Assembly (NCBI GenBank): GCA_035943635.1
Contig: DASZBX010000071.1
Coordinates: 124,001 to 188,000 of the forward strand
From: DASZBX01 sp035943635
GTDB lineage: Bacteria > Actinomycetota > Actinomycetes > Streptomycetales > Catenulisporaceae
Length of the DNA: 64,000 bases
Direction: 5' to 3'
The notes under the pieces were generated by a model. That model was not told the DNA's origin. It saw only the letters and a program-made list of their open reading frames with translations, and did not search any database. Below are positions 17,226 through 26,258 of the stretch, one piece after another; position 1 is the stretch's first letter; each line of letters starts with the position of its first letter. Made by a program: the position numbers and the translations under genes.

Positions 17226-18163
17226 GTTGCCATCGTAGGGGAATCCGCGCCGTCGACCCGGCGTCGCACCTGGTCCAGCAGGTCGGCCGAGCCCGAGTCC
17301 AGCCAGTGCACGTGCGGATCCCGGCGGAACCAGGACTCCTGGCGGCGGGCGAACCGTTTCGTCTCCCGCACGGTCTGCTCCCGAGCCTCCTGCTCGGTGC
17401 ACTCCCCACCGAGCGCCGCCAGCACCTGCTTGTAGCCGAGCGCGCGACTGGCGGTCACGCCCTCCCGCAGCCCGACCTGCACCAACGCCTCGACCTCGGC
17501 GACCAGTCCGCGCTCCCACATCACGTCCACCCGCCGGGTGATCCGCTCGTCCAGAACCACCCGATCGGCGGTCAGGCCGACCCGGACGGCCCCCGGGTAC
17601 CGGGACTCGTGCCCCGGCAGGGACGCGGCGAACGGCTCCCCGGTCAGCGAGATCACCTCCAGCGCGCGCACGATCCGCCGCCCGTTCGACGGCAGGATCG
17701 CCGCGGCCGCAGCCGGATCGACCCCGGCCAGCCGGGCGTGCAACCCGGCCGGCCCGGCCTCGGCCAACTCCGCCTCCAGCGCGCCGCGCACCTGCAGGTC
17801 GGTGCCCGGGAACTCGAACTCGTCGAGCACCGCGTGCAGGTAGAGCCCGGAACCGCCCACCAGCACCGGCACCCGGCCGGCCGCGAGCAGCCGCTCGATC
17901 TGCGCGCGGGCCGCACGCTGGTACTCGGCCACGGCCGCGCGCTCGGTCACGTCCAGGACGTCCAGCAGGTGGTGTGGCACGCCGCCGCGCTCGGCCGGGG
18001 TCAGCTTCGCCGTGCCGATGTCCATGCCCCGGTACAGCTGCATGGAGTCGGCGTTGATCACCTCGCCGCCGTACTCCCGCGCCACGGCGACGCCCAGGTC
18101 CGACTTGCCGACCGCGGTCGGGCCGACCACGGCGATCACCAGAGTGTTGTCCACGTCGACCAT
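17222..18163 (-). CDS. miaA: tRNA dimethylallyltransferase
   Basis: Adds the isopentenyl group to A37 of tRNAs reading UNN codons. 313 aa. P-loop GPTAVGKSDL, then NADSMQLYRGMDIGTAK, the GGSGLYLHA block and FARRQESWFRRD near the C terminus. The ATG at 18163 has GGGAGG only 3 nt away; a GTG four codons on would be spaced better, so the true N terminus may be VDNTL. Precedes dapF with a 4-nt overlap; the MiaA product is the substrate for MiaB, encoded just upstream. Confidence 0.96.
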   Translation of the reverse strand: MVDVDNTLVIAVVGPTAVGKSDLGVAVAREYGGEVINADSMQLYRGMDIGTAKLTPAERGGVPHHLLDVLDVTERAAVAEYQRAARAQIERLLAAGRVPVLVGGSGLYLHAVLDEFEFPGTDLQVRGALEAELAEAGPAGLHARLAGVDPAAAAAILPSNGRRIVRALEVISLTGEPFAASLPGHESRYPGAVRVGLTADRVVLDERITRRVDVMWERGLVAEVEALVQVGLREGVTASRALGYKQVLAALGGECTEQEAREQTVRETKRFARRQESWFRRDPHVHWLDSGSADLLDQVRRRVDGADSPTMAT

Positions 18164-18303
18164 CCTCCTCCCGGCCGGGCGCAGGCCGGGCCGGGTCCTG
18201 CGCCGACCGGTGGCGGACCGACAGGCCGCCGCCCGGTTTGTCTTTTATGCTCGGTTCAAGCCCGCCGCCCAGCCCGCGGCGACCGACGAACCGGAAGGCC
18301 GTC

Positions 18304-18492
18304 ATGGGAATCCTCGCCGTCTTCAAACACAGGACCACCGGCCCGGCGAACCGTGCCGACGCGAAGAACGACCGCCGCTACAGCCGGACGGGCGCCGCCG
18401 CCGCGAGCAGCGCTCCGGCCGCCTTCGCCGCCTCGGCCGACGACCCCACGCACCGACTGCCGCGGATCTCCCGGGACAGCGGGCCACAGTAG
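18304..18492 (+). CDS. Small basic protein, 62 aa, unknown
   Basis: Begins MGILAVFKHRTTGPANRADA and ends in a disordered Ala/Ser-rich tail; no membrane helix. ATG at 18304 with GGAAGG about 8 nt upstream and high third-position GC support it. Divergent from miaA and convergent with miaB. Not recognised; an antisense frame in the same place is less convincing. Confidence 0.5.
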   Translation: MGILAVFKHRTTGPANRADAKNDRRYSRTGAAAASSAPAAFAASADDPTHRLPRISRDSGPQ

Positions 18493-18627
18493 GCCGCGGG
18501 CGGATCCGGGCGCTTTTTGCGGTCCCTCGCAGGCCTCAGCCCGGCGGATCCCGGTCGGGCCTGAGCCTGTTGGCCCCTGGCCTGTGCTCGGGCATCAGCC
18601 CGGGCCGGCCGGACGGTCGGCCGCCGC

Positions 18628-20175
18628 TCAGCCGCAACTGGGCGCCGGCGCCAAGGGCGCGGGCACACCGATCGTCGGCATGCCCAGCGACACCCCGGGC
18701 CCGGCGGCGCCGTGACCGTGGCCGTCGCCCAGACCGGCCTCCTTGGCCGCCCGCCGGGCCGCCCAGGCGTCCCCGGACCGCAGCCGCCGCAGCCCGGAGA
18801 ACGCCGGACCGCCGTCGACCCCGTCGGCCACCAGGTGGAACGGCGCCGCGTAGGTGATCGTCGCCCGCACCATGTCCCCCGGCCGCGGAAGCTGCGCGGC
18901 CGGCAGGTCGCCGACGGCCACGTGCACGAGCCGGTGGTCCCGGGCCCGGCCGGACAGCCGGTGGGTGGCCTCGTCCTTGCGCCCCTCGCCCTCGGCGATC
19001 AGCAACTCGACCTCCGTGCCGAGCAGCTTTTTGTTCTCCGACCAGGAGATCTCCTCCTGCAACGCCGCCAGCCGCAGGTACCGCTCCTGCACGATTTCCT
19101 TGGGCAGCTGGTCGGGCAGCTCGGCCGCGGGCGTGCCCGGGCGCTTGGAGTACTGGAACGTGAACGCGGAGGCGAACCGGGCCTGCCGCACCACCTGCAG
19201 GGTCTGCTCGAAATCGGCCTCGGTCTCGCCCGGGAACCCGACGATGATGTCGGTGGTGATCGCGGCATGCGGCATCGCCTCCCGGACCCGGTCGATGATG
19301 CCCAGGTAGCGTTCCTGCCGGTAGGACCGGCGCATCGCCTTGAGCACCGTGTCCGACCCGGACTGCAACGGCATGTGCAGCGACGGCATCACGTTCGGCG
19401 TCTCGGCCATCGCGGCGATCACATCGTCGGTGAAGTCCTTCGGGTGCGGAGAGGTGAACCGGACCCGCTCCAGCCCCTCGACCTGACCGCAGGCCCGCAG
19501 CAGCTTCGCGAAGGCGGCCCGGTCGCCGAACTGGGCGCCGTAGGAGTTCACGTTCTGCCCGAGCAGGGTGACCTCGACCACGCCCTCCGCGACCAGCGCC
19601 TCGATCTCGGCCAGGATGTCCCCCGGCCGCCGGTCCTCCTCCTTGCCGCGCAGCGCCGGCACGATGCAGAAGGTGCAGGTGTTGTTGCAGCCGACCGAGA
19701 TCGACACCCACGCCGCATACGCGGACTCCCGGCGGGTCGGCAACGTCGACGGGAACGCCTCCAACGACTCGGCGATCTCGACCTGCGCCTCCTGCTGGAT
19801 CCGGGCCCGCTCCAGCAGCACCGGCAGAGAGCCGATGTTGTGGGTCCCGAACACCACGTCGACCCACGGCGCCCGGCGCAGGACCTCGCCCCGGTCCTTC
19901 TGCGCCAGGCAGCCGCCCACCGCGATCTGCATGCCCGGGTGCGTCGCCTTCACCGAGGCCAGGTGACCGAGGTTGCCGTACAGCTTGTTGTCGGCGTTCT
20001 CGCGCACAGCACAGGTGTTGAACACCACGACGTCGGCGACCGCGTCCTGCTCCGCTTTCGCGTAACCGGCGCTCTCCAGCAGCCCGGCCAGCCGCTCGGA
20101 GTCGTGCGCGTTCATCTGGCACCCGTAAGTGCGCACCTGGAAGGTCTTCGTGGTCCTGCCCTCGGTCATGCTCAT
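18628..20175 (-). CDS. miaB: tRNA-2-methylthio-N6-dimethylallyladenosine synthase
   Basis: Radical-SAM methylthiotransferase that modifies i6A37 to ms2i6A37. 515 aa: MTTase N-terminal domain with three Fe-S cysteines (TYGCQMN, FNTCAVRE, GGCLAQ), radical-SAM domain with VGCNNTCTFCIVP, and TRAM domain (about 395-470). A Gly/Ala/Pro-rich C-terminal extension of about 40 residues is unusual. ATG at 20175 lies exactly 7 nt after TATCCT (20183-20188), predicting a leaderless start and excluding longer readings. Works after MiaA, encoded downstream on the same strand but beyond a convergent small gene. Confidence 0.96.
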   Translation of the reverse strand: MSMTEGRTTKTFQVRTYGCQMNAHDSERLAGLLESAGYAKAEQDAVADVVVFNTCAVRENADNKLYGNLGHLASVKATHPGMQIAVGGCLAQKDRGEVLRRAPWVDVVFGTHNIGSLPVLLERARIQQEAQVEIAESLEAFPSTLPTRRESAYAAWVSISVGCNNTCTFCIVPALRGKEEDRRPGDILAEIEALVAEGVVEVTLLGQNVNSYGAQFGDRAAFAKLLRACGQVEGLERVRFTSPHPKDFTDDVIAAMAETPNVMPSLHMPLQSGSDTVLKAMRRSYRQERYLGIIDRVREAMPHAAITTDIIVGFPGETEADFEQTLQVVRQARFASAFTFQYSKRPGTPAAELPDQLPKEIVQERYLRLAALQEEISWSENKKLLGTEVELLIAEGEGRKDEATHRLSGRARDHRLVHVAVGDLPAAQLPRPGDMVRATITYAAPFHLVADGVDGGPAFSGLRRLRSGDAWAARRAAKEAGLGDGHGHGAAGPGVSLGMPTIGVPAPLAPAPSCG

Positions 20176-20471
20176 GCCATCCAGGATAGAGACTCTTCCG
20201 GACCGCAAGACCACACGTTTTCGATCTGTGGCGGCACAGGGGGAAACCAGGTGCCGTCGGCCCGCGCCCGGACGGCCCCCGGCTTCGGGCCGCGCCGGTC
20301 CGGCGCGCATGTTCCTCGTGGAACTATCCGGCAGCCCGGAAGCGTCTTCGATCCAGCGCCCCGTTACCCTACCGTGATACCCGCCGGCCCTGATCCGCCG
20401 ATCGGAAACCGGTAGGTTTCGATGACTACGGATATGCTCTGGAGCGATGTCGACGCGAGGGGCGAAAGGAC

Positions 20472-21491
20472 ATGCGCGGGGTGGAGATGCACAGGGCCGA
20501 TTCACACAGCACACAAGCACACGGGACCAGGACAGCCACGGGTGTTGAGCCGCGCCGCGCCGACTCCGGCACCGGCTCCGGCAGGGGCGCGTTCCGGCGC
20601 CGCGGCTTCCTCGGCCTGCTGGCCGCCGCCGGGACGGCCGCCATGACAGAAGGCTGCGTCACCATCACCCCGATCGCCGCGACCGGCGCCTTCCCGGTCG
20701 CCCCGGGCGTCACCGTCGACTCGCCCACCTTCACCAGGATGCGCCAGCGCAACCAGGGCAAGGGCCAGGTCGTCGTCGGCGTGAAAGACGACCAGCCGGG
20801 CCTGGGCTACCTCGACCCGGCCACCCACGAGTACCGCGGCTTCGACATCGAGATCGCCTGGCTGGTCGCGGCCGGCCTCGGCTTCACCCAGGACCAGGTC
20901 CAGTTCGTCACCGTCGAGAGCCACAACCGGGAATCGGCCCTCATGAACGCCTCCGTGGACCTGGTGGTGGCCAGCTACTCCTATACCGCCACCCGCGCCC
21001 TGGAAGTCGGCTTCGCCGGACCGTACTACAAGACCGGCGAAGGCCTGCTGGTCCGCAAGAACGACACGACCACCACCGGCCTGACCTCACTGACCGCGGG
21101 CAGCACGGTGTGCTCGGTCACCGCCTCCAGCCCGCTGGCCGAACTGCCCCGGCTGACCAGCGCCAGGATCTCCCAGGCGGACAGCTACTCGGAATGCCTC
21201 ACCCAGGTCGGCGACAGCCAGGCCACCGGGCTCTACACCGACCTGCCCATCCTGGCCGGATACGCCGCCGAGTACCCCGGCCAGTACCGGGTGATCCCGG
21301 TCGACGACCACCAGCCGGAACAGCTCTACGGCATCGGCCTGCCGCACGGCGACACCGCCCTGCAGAACAAGATCGACACCGTGCTGAAGACCGCCGAGGC
21401 CAACGGCACCTGGCTGGCCATCTTCAACGCCACCCTCGCCGCCTCCGGCCTGACCGCACCCACCCCGCCCCCGATCGGCACGTGGACCTGA
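20472..21491 (+). CDS. Family 3 solute-binding lipoprotein, glutamate-type (GluB-like)
   Basis: 339 aa. Signal region FRRRGFLGLLAAAG has a twin-arginine motif followed by EGC, an atypical lipobox (TEGC), so probably a Tat-exported lipoprotein. Mature part is a periplasmic-binding fold: VVVGVKDDQPGLGY, YRGFDIEIAWLVA, RESALMNASVDLVVASYSYT, and an ABC SBP_3 ending. In Streptomyces this place holds a gluABCD glutamate importer; here no permease or ATPase gene is next to it. Start ATG 20472 or a second ATG 15 nt on; neither ribosome site is decisive. The 296 bp upstream, shared with miaB, hold no gene. Confidence 0.85.
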   Translation: MRGVEMHRADSHSTQAHGTRTATGVEPRRADSGTGSGRGAFRRRGFLGLLAAAGTAAMTEGCVTITPIAATGAFPVAPGVTVDSPTFTRMRQRNQGKGQVVVGVKDDQPGLGYLDPATHEYRGFDIEIAWLVAAGLGFTQDQVQFVTVESHNRESALMNASVDLVVASYSYTATRALEVGFAGPYYKTGEGLLVRKNDTTTTGLTSLTAGSTVCSVTASSPLAELPRLTSARISQADSYSECLTQVGDSQATGLYTDLPILAGYAAEYPGQYRVIPVDDHQPEQLYGIGLPHGDTALQNKIDTVLKTAEANGTWLAIFNATLAASGLTAPTPPPIGTWT

Positions 21492-21694
21492 CCGACCCCG
21501 TTCCGGCCTGCGCGCCCGCTTCCGTCCCGGTCCGGCTCCGGCCCGAGCGCACCCCGGCCCCGATGGCACATGAACCTGCTCTGCCCCGACCTCCACACCT
21601 GCGCCGGCCCAGCTCCAGCCCGGCGCGCCCGACCTTGCACCCGTCCAGCTCCGGCCCGGCACTCCCCGCCCCGCCTACTGCGCTTCCGATCAGC

Positions 21695-22465
21695 TCAGTC
21701 CTCGTCCTGAGCCGTCCGGTTGTTCTCCATCGCCAGGCGCACCGCGCGCAAGGCCACGTCCCCGGAATACCCCTTCCGGGCCAGGAACCCGGCCAACCGC
21801 CGCTGCTGCGCCTGCTCGTCCAAACGCGACATCCGGGACAGCCGCGACTCCACCAGCCGGCACGCCGTCTCGAACTGCTGCTCGTCATCGAGCTGCTCCA
21901 ACGCCGCCGAAACCAGCTCGCCGTCCACCCCGCGCTGCCGCAGCTGAAAAGCCAACGCCTGGGAGCCGAGGCCACGATTAATGTGCCTCGACTCCACGAA
22001 CGCCCGCGCATACTGCGCATCGTCGATCAACCCGAGCTCGGTGAACCGGTCCAGGATCTCCTCCGCAGCCTCCGCCTCGATCCCCTTGCGCACCAGCATC
22101 TGCGCAAGCTGACCGCGAGTCCGCTCGGTCCGGGACAAGGCGTCCACCACCAGCCGCCGAGCCCGGGACACCTGCTCCTCCAGCGACTCCGGCGCCCGCT
22201 CCTCGCCCCGGCCCGCCGAACGCTGCGCGGACCAGCCGGACGCACGCCGCCGACCGGAGCCCGCACCCGCGCCGCCGCCCTGGCGGCCCTCCCGCGCCCG
22301 GTCCGCACCCCGGCCGGAGCCGGAACCGAAGCCGGAGCCGCCCGCGGCGCCCGCCTCCGCCGGCCACGGATCACCCGGCGCCGCCACGCCCGGCCCGGGC
22401 TCGGCCGCGGACTCGGGACCGTCGGCGTCGAACCAGTCCGGACCGCTCAGCGCCGGACCGCTCAC
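21695..22465 (-). CDS. recX: Regulatory protein RecX
   Basis: Modulator of RecA filaments. 256 aa. About 95 N-terminal residues are Gly/Ala/Arg-rich and disordered; the RecX three-helix repeats follow (RRLVVDALSRTERTRGQLAQ, ELGLIDDAQYARAFVESR, LARKGYSGDVALRAVRL). GTG start at 22465 overlaps the recA TGA as GTGA, so translation is coupled to recA. The 200 bp after the stop are pyrimidine-rich without a gene. Confidence 0.94.
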   Translation of the reverse strand: MSGPALSGPDWFDADGPESAAEPGPGVAAPGDPWPAEAGAAGGSGFGSGSGRGADRAREGRQGGGAGAGSGRRRASGWSAQRSAGRGEERAPESLEEQVSRARRLVVDALSRTERTRGQLAQMLVRKGIEAEAAEEILDRFTELGLIDDAQYARAFVESRHINRGLGSQALAFQLRQRGVDGELVSAALEQLDDEQQFETACRLVESRLSRMSRLDEQAQQRRLAGFLARKGYSGDVALRAVRLAMENNRTAQDED

Positions 22466-23583
22466 AGCCCGGCCGGGTCAGCCGCCGCGGCGATCGCCGC
22501 CGCCTTGGCGCCCTTCGCCGGACGGGCCGGCTTCGGCACCGACTCCACGGTCGCGGTCGCCGCGTCCACCACCGGAGCGTCCAGCTGCGGGCCGACCCCC
22601 AGCTTCTCCTTGATCTTCTTCTCGATCTCGTTGGCGATGTCCGGGTTCTCCTTGAGGTAGTTGCGCGAGTTCTCCTTGCCCTGGCCCAGCTGACCGCTGT
22701 CATACGTGTACCAGGCACCCGACTTGCGCACGAACCCCTGCTCCACACCCATGTCGATCAGACCGCCCTCGCGGCTGATCCCCTGGCCGTAGACGATGTC
22801 GAACTCGGCCTGCCGGAACGGCGGCGCCACCTTGTTCTTCACCACCTTCACCCGGGTCCGGTTGCCGACCGCGTCCGCACCGTCCTTCAACGTCTCGATC
22901 CGGCGCACGTCCAGCCGCACCGAGGCGTAGAACTTCAGCGCCCGGCCGCCGGTCGTCGTCTCCGGACTGCCGAACATGACGCCGACCTTCTCCCGGAGCT
23001 GGTTGATGAAGATCGCCGTGGTCCGCGAGTGGTTGAGCGCACCGGTGATCTTCCGCAGCGCCTGGCTCATCAACCGGGCCTGCAGACCCACGTGCGAGTC
23101 GCCCATCTCGCCCTCGATCTCCGCCCGCGGCACCAGCGCCGCGACCGAGTCGATCACGATGATGTCCAGCGCGCCGGAGCGGATCAGCGTGTCCGCGATC
23201 TCCAGCGCCTGCTCGCCGTTGTCCGGCTGCGAGATGTACAGGTTGTCCGTGTCCACCCCCAGCGCCTTCGCGTAGTCCGGGTCCAGCGCGTGCTCCGCGT
23301 CGATGAACCCGGCCAGCCCGCCGGCCCGCTGCGCGTTCGCCACCGCGTGCAGCGCCACAGTCGTCTTGCCACTGGACTCCGGGCCGTAGATCTCCACCAC
23401 CCGGCCGCGCGGCAGCCCGCCGACCCCCAGGGCGATGTCCAGGGCGATCGACCCGGTCGGGATCACCTCGATCGGCGTCCGGGTCTTGTCCCCCATCCGC
23501 ATGAGCGAACCTTTGCCGAACTGCCGCTCGATCTGGGCGAGCGCGGCGTCGATCGCCTTCTCGCGGTTGGTTGCCTCTGCCAT
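22462..23583 (-). CDS. recA: Recombinase RecA
   Basis: Strand exchange and SOS coprotease. 373 aa. Walker A GPESSGKTT, Walker B LDIIVIDSVAAL, L2/NQLREKVGVMFG and the GGRALKFYASVR block are all intact; the C terminus has an Ala/Lys-rich tail. ATG at 23583 with GGAGG 10 nt upstream; an in-frame upstream ATG is rejected. No LexA box was found in the 290 bp upstream; instead a RecA-NDp type promoter lies at 23647-23669. Co-translated with recX. Confidence 0.98.
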   Translation of the reverse strand: MAEATNREKAIDAALAQIERQFGKGSLMRMGDKTRTPIEVIPTGSIALDIALGVGGLPRGRVVEIYGPESSGKTTVALHAVANAQRAGGLAGFIDAEHALDPDYAKALGVDTDNLYISQPDNGEQALEIADTLIRSGALDIIVIDSVAALVPRAEIEGEMGDSHVGLQARLMSQALRKITGALNHSRTTAIFINQLREKVGVMFGSPETTTGGRALKFYASVRLDVRRIETLKDGADAVGNRTRVKVVKNKVAPPFRQAEFDIVYGQGISREGGLIDMGVEQGFVRKSGAWYTYDSGQLGQGKENSRNYLKENPDIANEIEKKIKEKLGVGPQLDAPVVDAATATVESVPKPARPAKGAKAAAIAAAADPAGL

Positions 23584-23646
23584 GGTTCCATCGCCTCCGT
23601 GTTCCAATGCCCACCAGTTGGGCTGTGGGTTGGGCTTGCCGGGTAG

Positions 23647-23669
23647 ACGCTACCCGGCCCTACCGACAA
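23647..23669 (-). promoter_or_regulatory. RecA-NDp (PafBC-type) promoter of recA
   Basis: Minus strand reads TTGTCGGTA, 8 nt, TAGCGT. The mycobacterial LexA-independent DNA-damage promoter is TTGTCRGTG-N8-TAnnnT; only the last base of the first element differs and the spacing is exact. It lies 64 nt before the recA ATG. Confidence 0.75.
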
Positions 23670-23869
23670 GATCCGCAGGCCGGACCGGAGCACGTCCCCG
23701 CGGCGGCGCAGGGCGCCTGTCTGCCACTGTGCCACGCCCCGGCCGCACACCGGGCCGAAAACCGTCAGATTTCGCCGCCGCCACCGCGGCCGGACCCGGT
23801 GTGACCCGACTCCCGGGCGTCTGCCTACGATAGGCCGGAGCGAAGCCCACAACAAGAGGTGATCAGCCA

Positions 23870-24904
23870 ATGCCCGCCATCAGCACCGCCACCGGGCTGC
23901 ACTGGGCCGCTCCGGCGTATTCGGGCCCTCCCCAGCTGCAGAACTCCGCCTACCTGACCGAGTGGGTGCTCAATCCCTGGGTGCTCGGGTTCATCGTGAT
24001 CACCGGAGGGCTGTACCTGGCCGGTGTACGCAGGCACAAGTCCCGCGGCGGCCAGTGGCGCGCGAGCCAGACCGGCTTCTTCTTCAGCGGCCTGGCCGTG
24101 TTCGCCCTGATCAGCATGTCCTTCCTCGGCGCCTACGAGCGCACCTTGTTCTGGCCCCGGGCGGCCCAGAACACGCTGCTGCAGATGCTCGTCCCGATGA
24201 TGCTCGCCCTCGGCGCACCGCTGACGCTCCTGCTGCACAACGTGTCCGAACAGACGAACGACCGCATCATGCGAGCCGTCCGCAGCCGCCCGGCCAGGAT
24301 CATGACCTTCCCCGGCATCGTGTCGGCCTTCTTCCTAACCACGCCGTTCGTGCTGTACCTGTCCCCGTGGTTCGCAGCCGCGATGCGCAGCAGTGTGCAG
24401 AACGAGATCCTCCGCTTCACCCTGCTCATCATCGGCTATTACTACTACTGGGCCCGCCTGCGCGTGGACCCTGTGCCGCACGAGTACCCCCACATGGTGT
24501 CGGTATGGATCACCTTCGCCGAAGCCATCACGGACGGAGCCCTCGGCATCATCCTGATGTGGGGCGACTTCACCGTCGCAGCCAGCTACTACGCCTCGCT
24601 CAACCGCCCGTTCAACGTGATCCTGCACGACGACCAGCGCATCGGCGGCGGCGCGATCTGGGTCCTGGGCGACCTGGCCGGCCTGCCGTTCCTAGCCGCC
24701 CTGTGGCGCCGCATGTTCGGCGAGGACCGCGCCGAAGCCGAGGTCATCGACGCAGTCCTGGACGAACTGGAAGTCCGCCAGCACGCCGACTCCCCCCAGG
24801 GCGAGGACGAAGAAAACCACCTCCCCGAAGGCCACCTGCGCCCCTGGTGGGAGAACGACCCCGTCCTCAGCCGCCGCTACGGCCTGGCCACCGACGACGA
24901 CTGA
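23870..24904 (+). CDS. CtaG-like cytochrome c oxidase assembly membrane protein
   Basis: 344 aa, Caa3_CtaG type. About seven transmembrane helices between residues 35 and 280 (for example VLGFIVITGGLYLAGV, AQNTLLQMLVPMMLALGAP, FTLLIIGYYYYWARL) and a charged C-terminal tail. Family members help deliver copper to the oxidase; no copper chaperone or oxidase genes are in the window. ATG at 23870 with AGAGGTGA 7 nt upstream. Divergent from recA. Confidence 0.87.
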   Translation: MPAISTATGLHWAAPAYSGPPQLQNSAYLTEWVLNPWVLGFIVITGGLYLAGVRRHKSRGGQWRASQTGFFFSGLAVFALISMSFLGAYERTLFWPRAAQNTLLQMLVPMMLALGAPLTLLLHNVSEQTNDRIMRAVRSRPARIMTFPGIVSAFFLTTPFVLYLSPWFAAAMRSSVQNEILRFTLLIIGYYYYWARLRVDPVPHEYPHMVSVWITFAEAITDGALGIILMWGDFTVAASYYASLNRPFNVILHDDQRIGGGAIWVLGDLAGLPFLAALWRRMFGEDRAEAEVIDAVLDELEVRQHADSPQGEDEENHLPEGHLRPWWENDPVLSRRYGLATDDD

Positions 24905-25119
24905 CTTCCCCCACCTCTCCGCCTCACTACGCTCCGCCCACCCCACCTCACTTCACCCCCGCATTCCTCTTCACCCCATTCGGGCTAATCCCTTCTTCGT
25001 ACCCAATATACGTAAAACAGGGGATGTATAAACAAACCCCTCCTGAGAACCTGTCGATGTCGCACTGCAGAACACGGAAAATCCGTGACAGCGCGACCAT
25101 CCGACCAGGAGGTTCCACC

Positions 25120-25689
25120 ATGTCCCGTGTCTTGACCCGCGCACTGCTGCTCACCGCCGTAGGCGGAATGGCCCTGGCCCCGGCGATCGCCAGCGCGACC
25201 GACACCGCCCCGGACGCCGCGCCGCCCGCGACCACGATCACCCAGCTGACCACCTCGAAGGACCCCCAGGCGGGCGAGATGCTCACCCTCTCCGCGAGGG
25301 TCAGCCCCGAGGAGTCCGGCACGACCGACACACCCCCGCCCAGCACCGCCCCCACGAAGAAGCCGACCGGCAACACCAAGGGCAAGGACACGAAGGGCAC
25401 CGGCACGAAGGGCAAGGACGGCAAGAGCGGTAAAGGCGGCAAGGACGGAAAGGGCGGCAAGGGGAAGGGCACCAAGAACGGCACCCACCCCAAGCGGCAC
25501 ACGGCCGAGACCGGCGAGGTGACCTTCACCATCGACGGCAAGGCCCAGCCCTCCATCCAGCTCGCCCGGGGCCGCGCCACCGAGAAGCTGGAGCTGGAAG
25601 CCGGCAAGCACACCGTCGTCGCGAACTACTCCGGCGACCAGAACTACAGCGCAAGCAAGTCCGCGCCGCTGACCATCACCGTCAGCTAG
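25120..25689 (+). CDS. Secreted Ig-like repeat protein with internal Lys/Gly-rich insert
   Basis: 189 aa. Sec signal peptide (MSRVLTRALLLTAVGGMALA up to about residue 27), then a bacterial Ig-like (Big_3/5-type) domain: TLSARVSPEE at the start and VANYSGDQNYSASKSAPLTI at the end. Between its early and late strands about 60 residues rich in Lys, Gly, Asp and Thr (codons about 25345-25500) replace a short loop. No sortase signal or anchor, so it is released or binds the wall by charge. AGGAGG sits 8 nt before the ATG. Upstream 215 bp are unusually AT-rich and hold its promoter. Function unknown; structural wall or matrix protein is a guess. Confidence 0.82.
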   Translation: MSRVLTRALLLTAVGGMALAPAIASATDTAPDAAPPATTITQLTTSKDPQAGEMLTLSARVSPEESGTTDTPPPSTAPTKKPTGNTKGKDTKGTGTKGKDGKSGKGGKDGKGGKGKGTKNGTHPKRHTAETGEVTFTIDGKAQPSIQLARGRATEKLELEAGKHTVVANYSGDQNYSASKSAPLTITVS

Positions 25690-25698
25690 TGCTGGGGC

Positions 25699-25720
25699 CG
25701 GGAAGGTTCACCCCTTCCCG
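25699..25720 (+). terminator. Hairpin after the Ig-like gene
   Basis: CGGGAAGG pairs with CCTTCCCG around TTCACC; GGGG/CCCC outside extend it to 12 bp with one bulge. It begins 10 nt after the stop. Confidence 0.65.
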
Positions 25721-26258
25721 CCCCTCCACGCGGTGGGCACCCATAGTCCGCCCTGCTGCGGAGCAGAACGCACCCGAATACGGGCACCTGCTCCCCACCA
25801 GCCGAGCGCGGAGAACCGGTGAGCGGCAAACACTCCCGGCCACACCACCAGCAGACAACCAAGACAACACAGCCCGGCCGGCCCACCCGCCGGCCCGGGC
25901 CCGAGCCAGGGCACCGCCGCGCAACCGCGGCCCGCCCGCACAGAACCCCCCTGAACGTCGGGTAACGGCCGACCATGCCGTCCAGGGGGTTCGCAACAGC
26001 ATCGACCGGAAAGATCCGGTACCGGCGGTCCGGGTCATCGGACCGCCGCCCCCGGGGAGGGGGCAGCCCGGGGAACCGGGACCTCGACAGAGGCCCCGGA
26101 ACCCCACACAGCGGGGCGTCGGCGGGGCGGACGGAGCCACACAGGCACCGCCCACGGGGCCCGCCGACGAACACCGGATCAACCCGGTCGATGCGCGAAC
26201 GCAGCGGCATCGATCCCGGCCATGGACGGGATCGGTGCTCCTGCGGCATGCCCGAAAA
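25721..26258. other. 540-bp region without a recognised gene
   Basis: Open frames on both strands have Arg/Pro/Cys-rich, family-less translations and no coding periodicity. It contains an imperfect stem (25943-25953 with 25983-25992, GAACCCCCCTG against CAGGGGGTTC) enclosing a 5-bp GTCGG/CCGAC hairpin, and several C/G-rich runs near 26040-26110. On the minus strand this would be the 3' region of the guaB1-type gene. Confidence 0.5.

Noticed and set aside
23600..23880. LexA box upstream of recA
   Set aside because: No CGAAC-N4-GTTCG-like site within the gap; only the RecA-NDp motif is present.
24905..25119. Riboswitch upstream of the Ig-like secreted protein (c-di-AMP class controls some wall proteins)
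   Set aside because: No conserved ydaO-type core could be seen; only an AT-rich promoter region.
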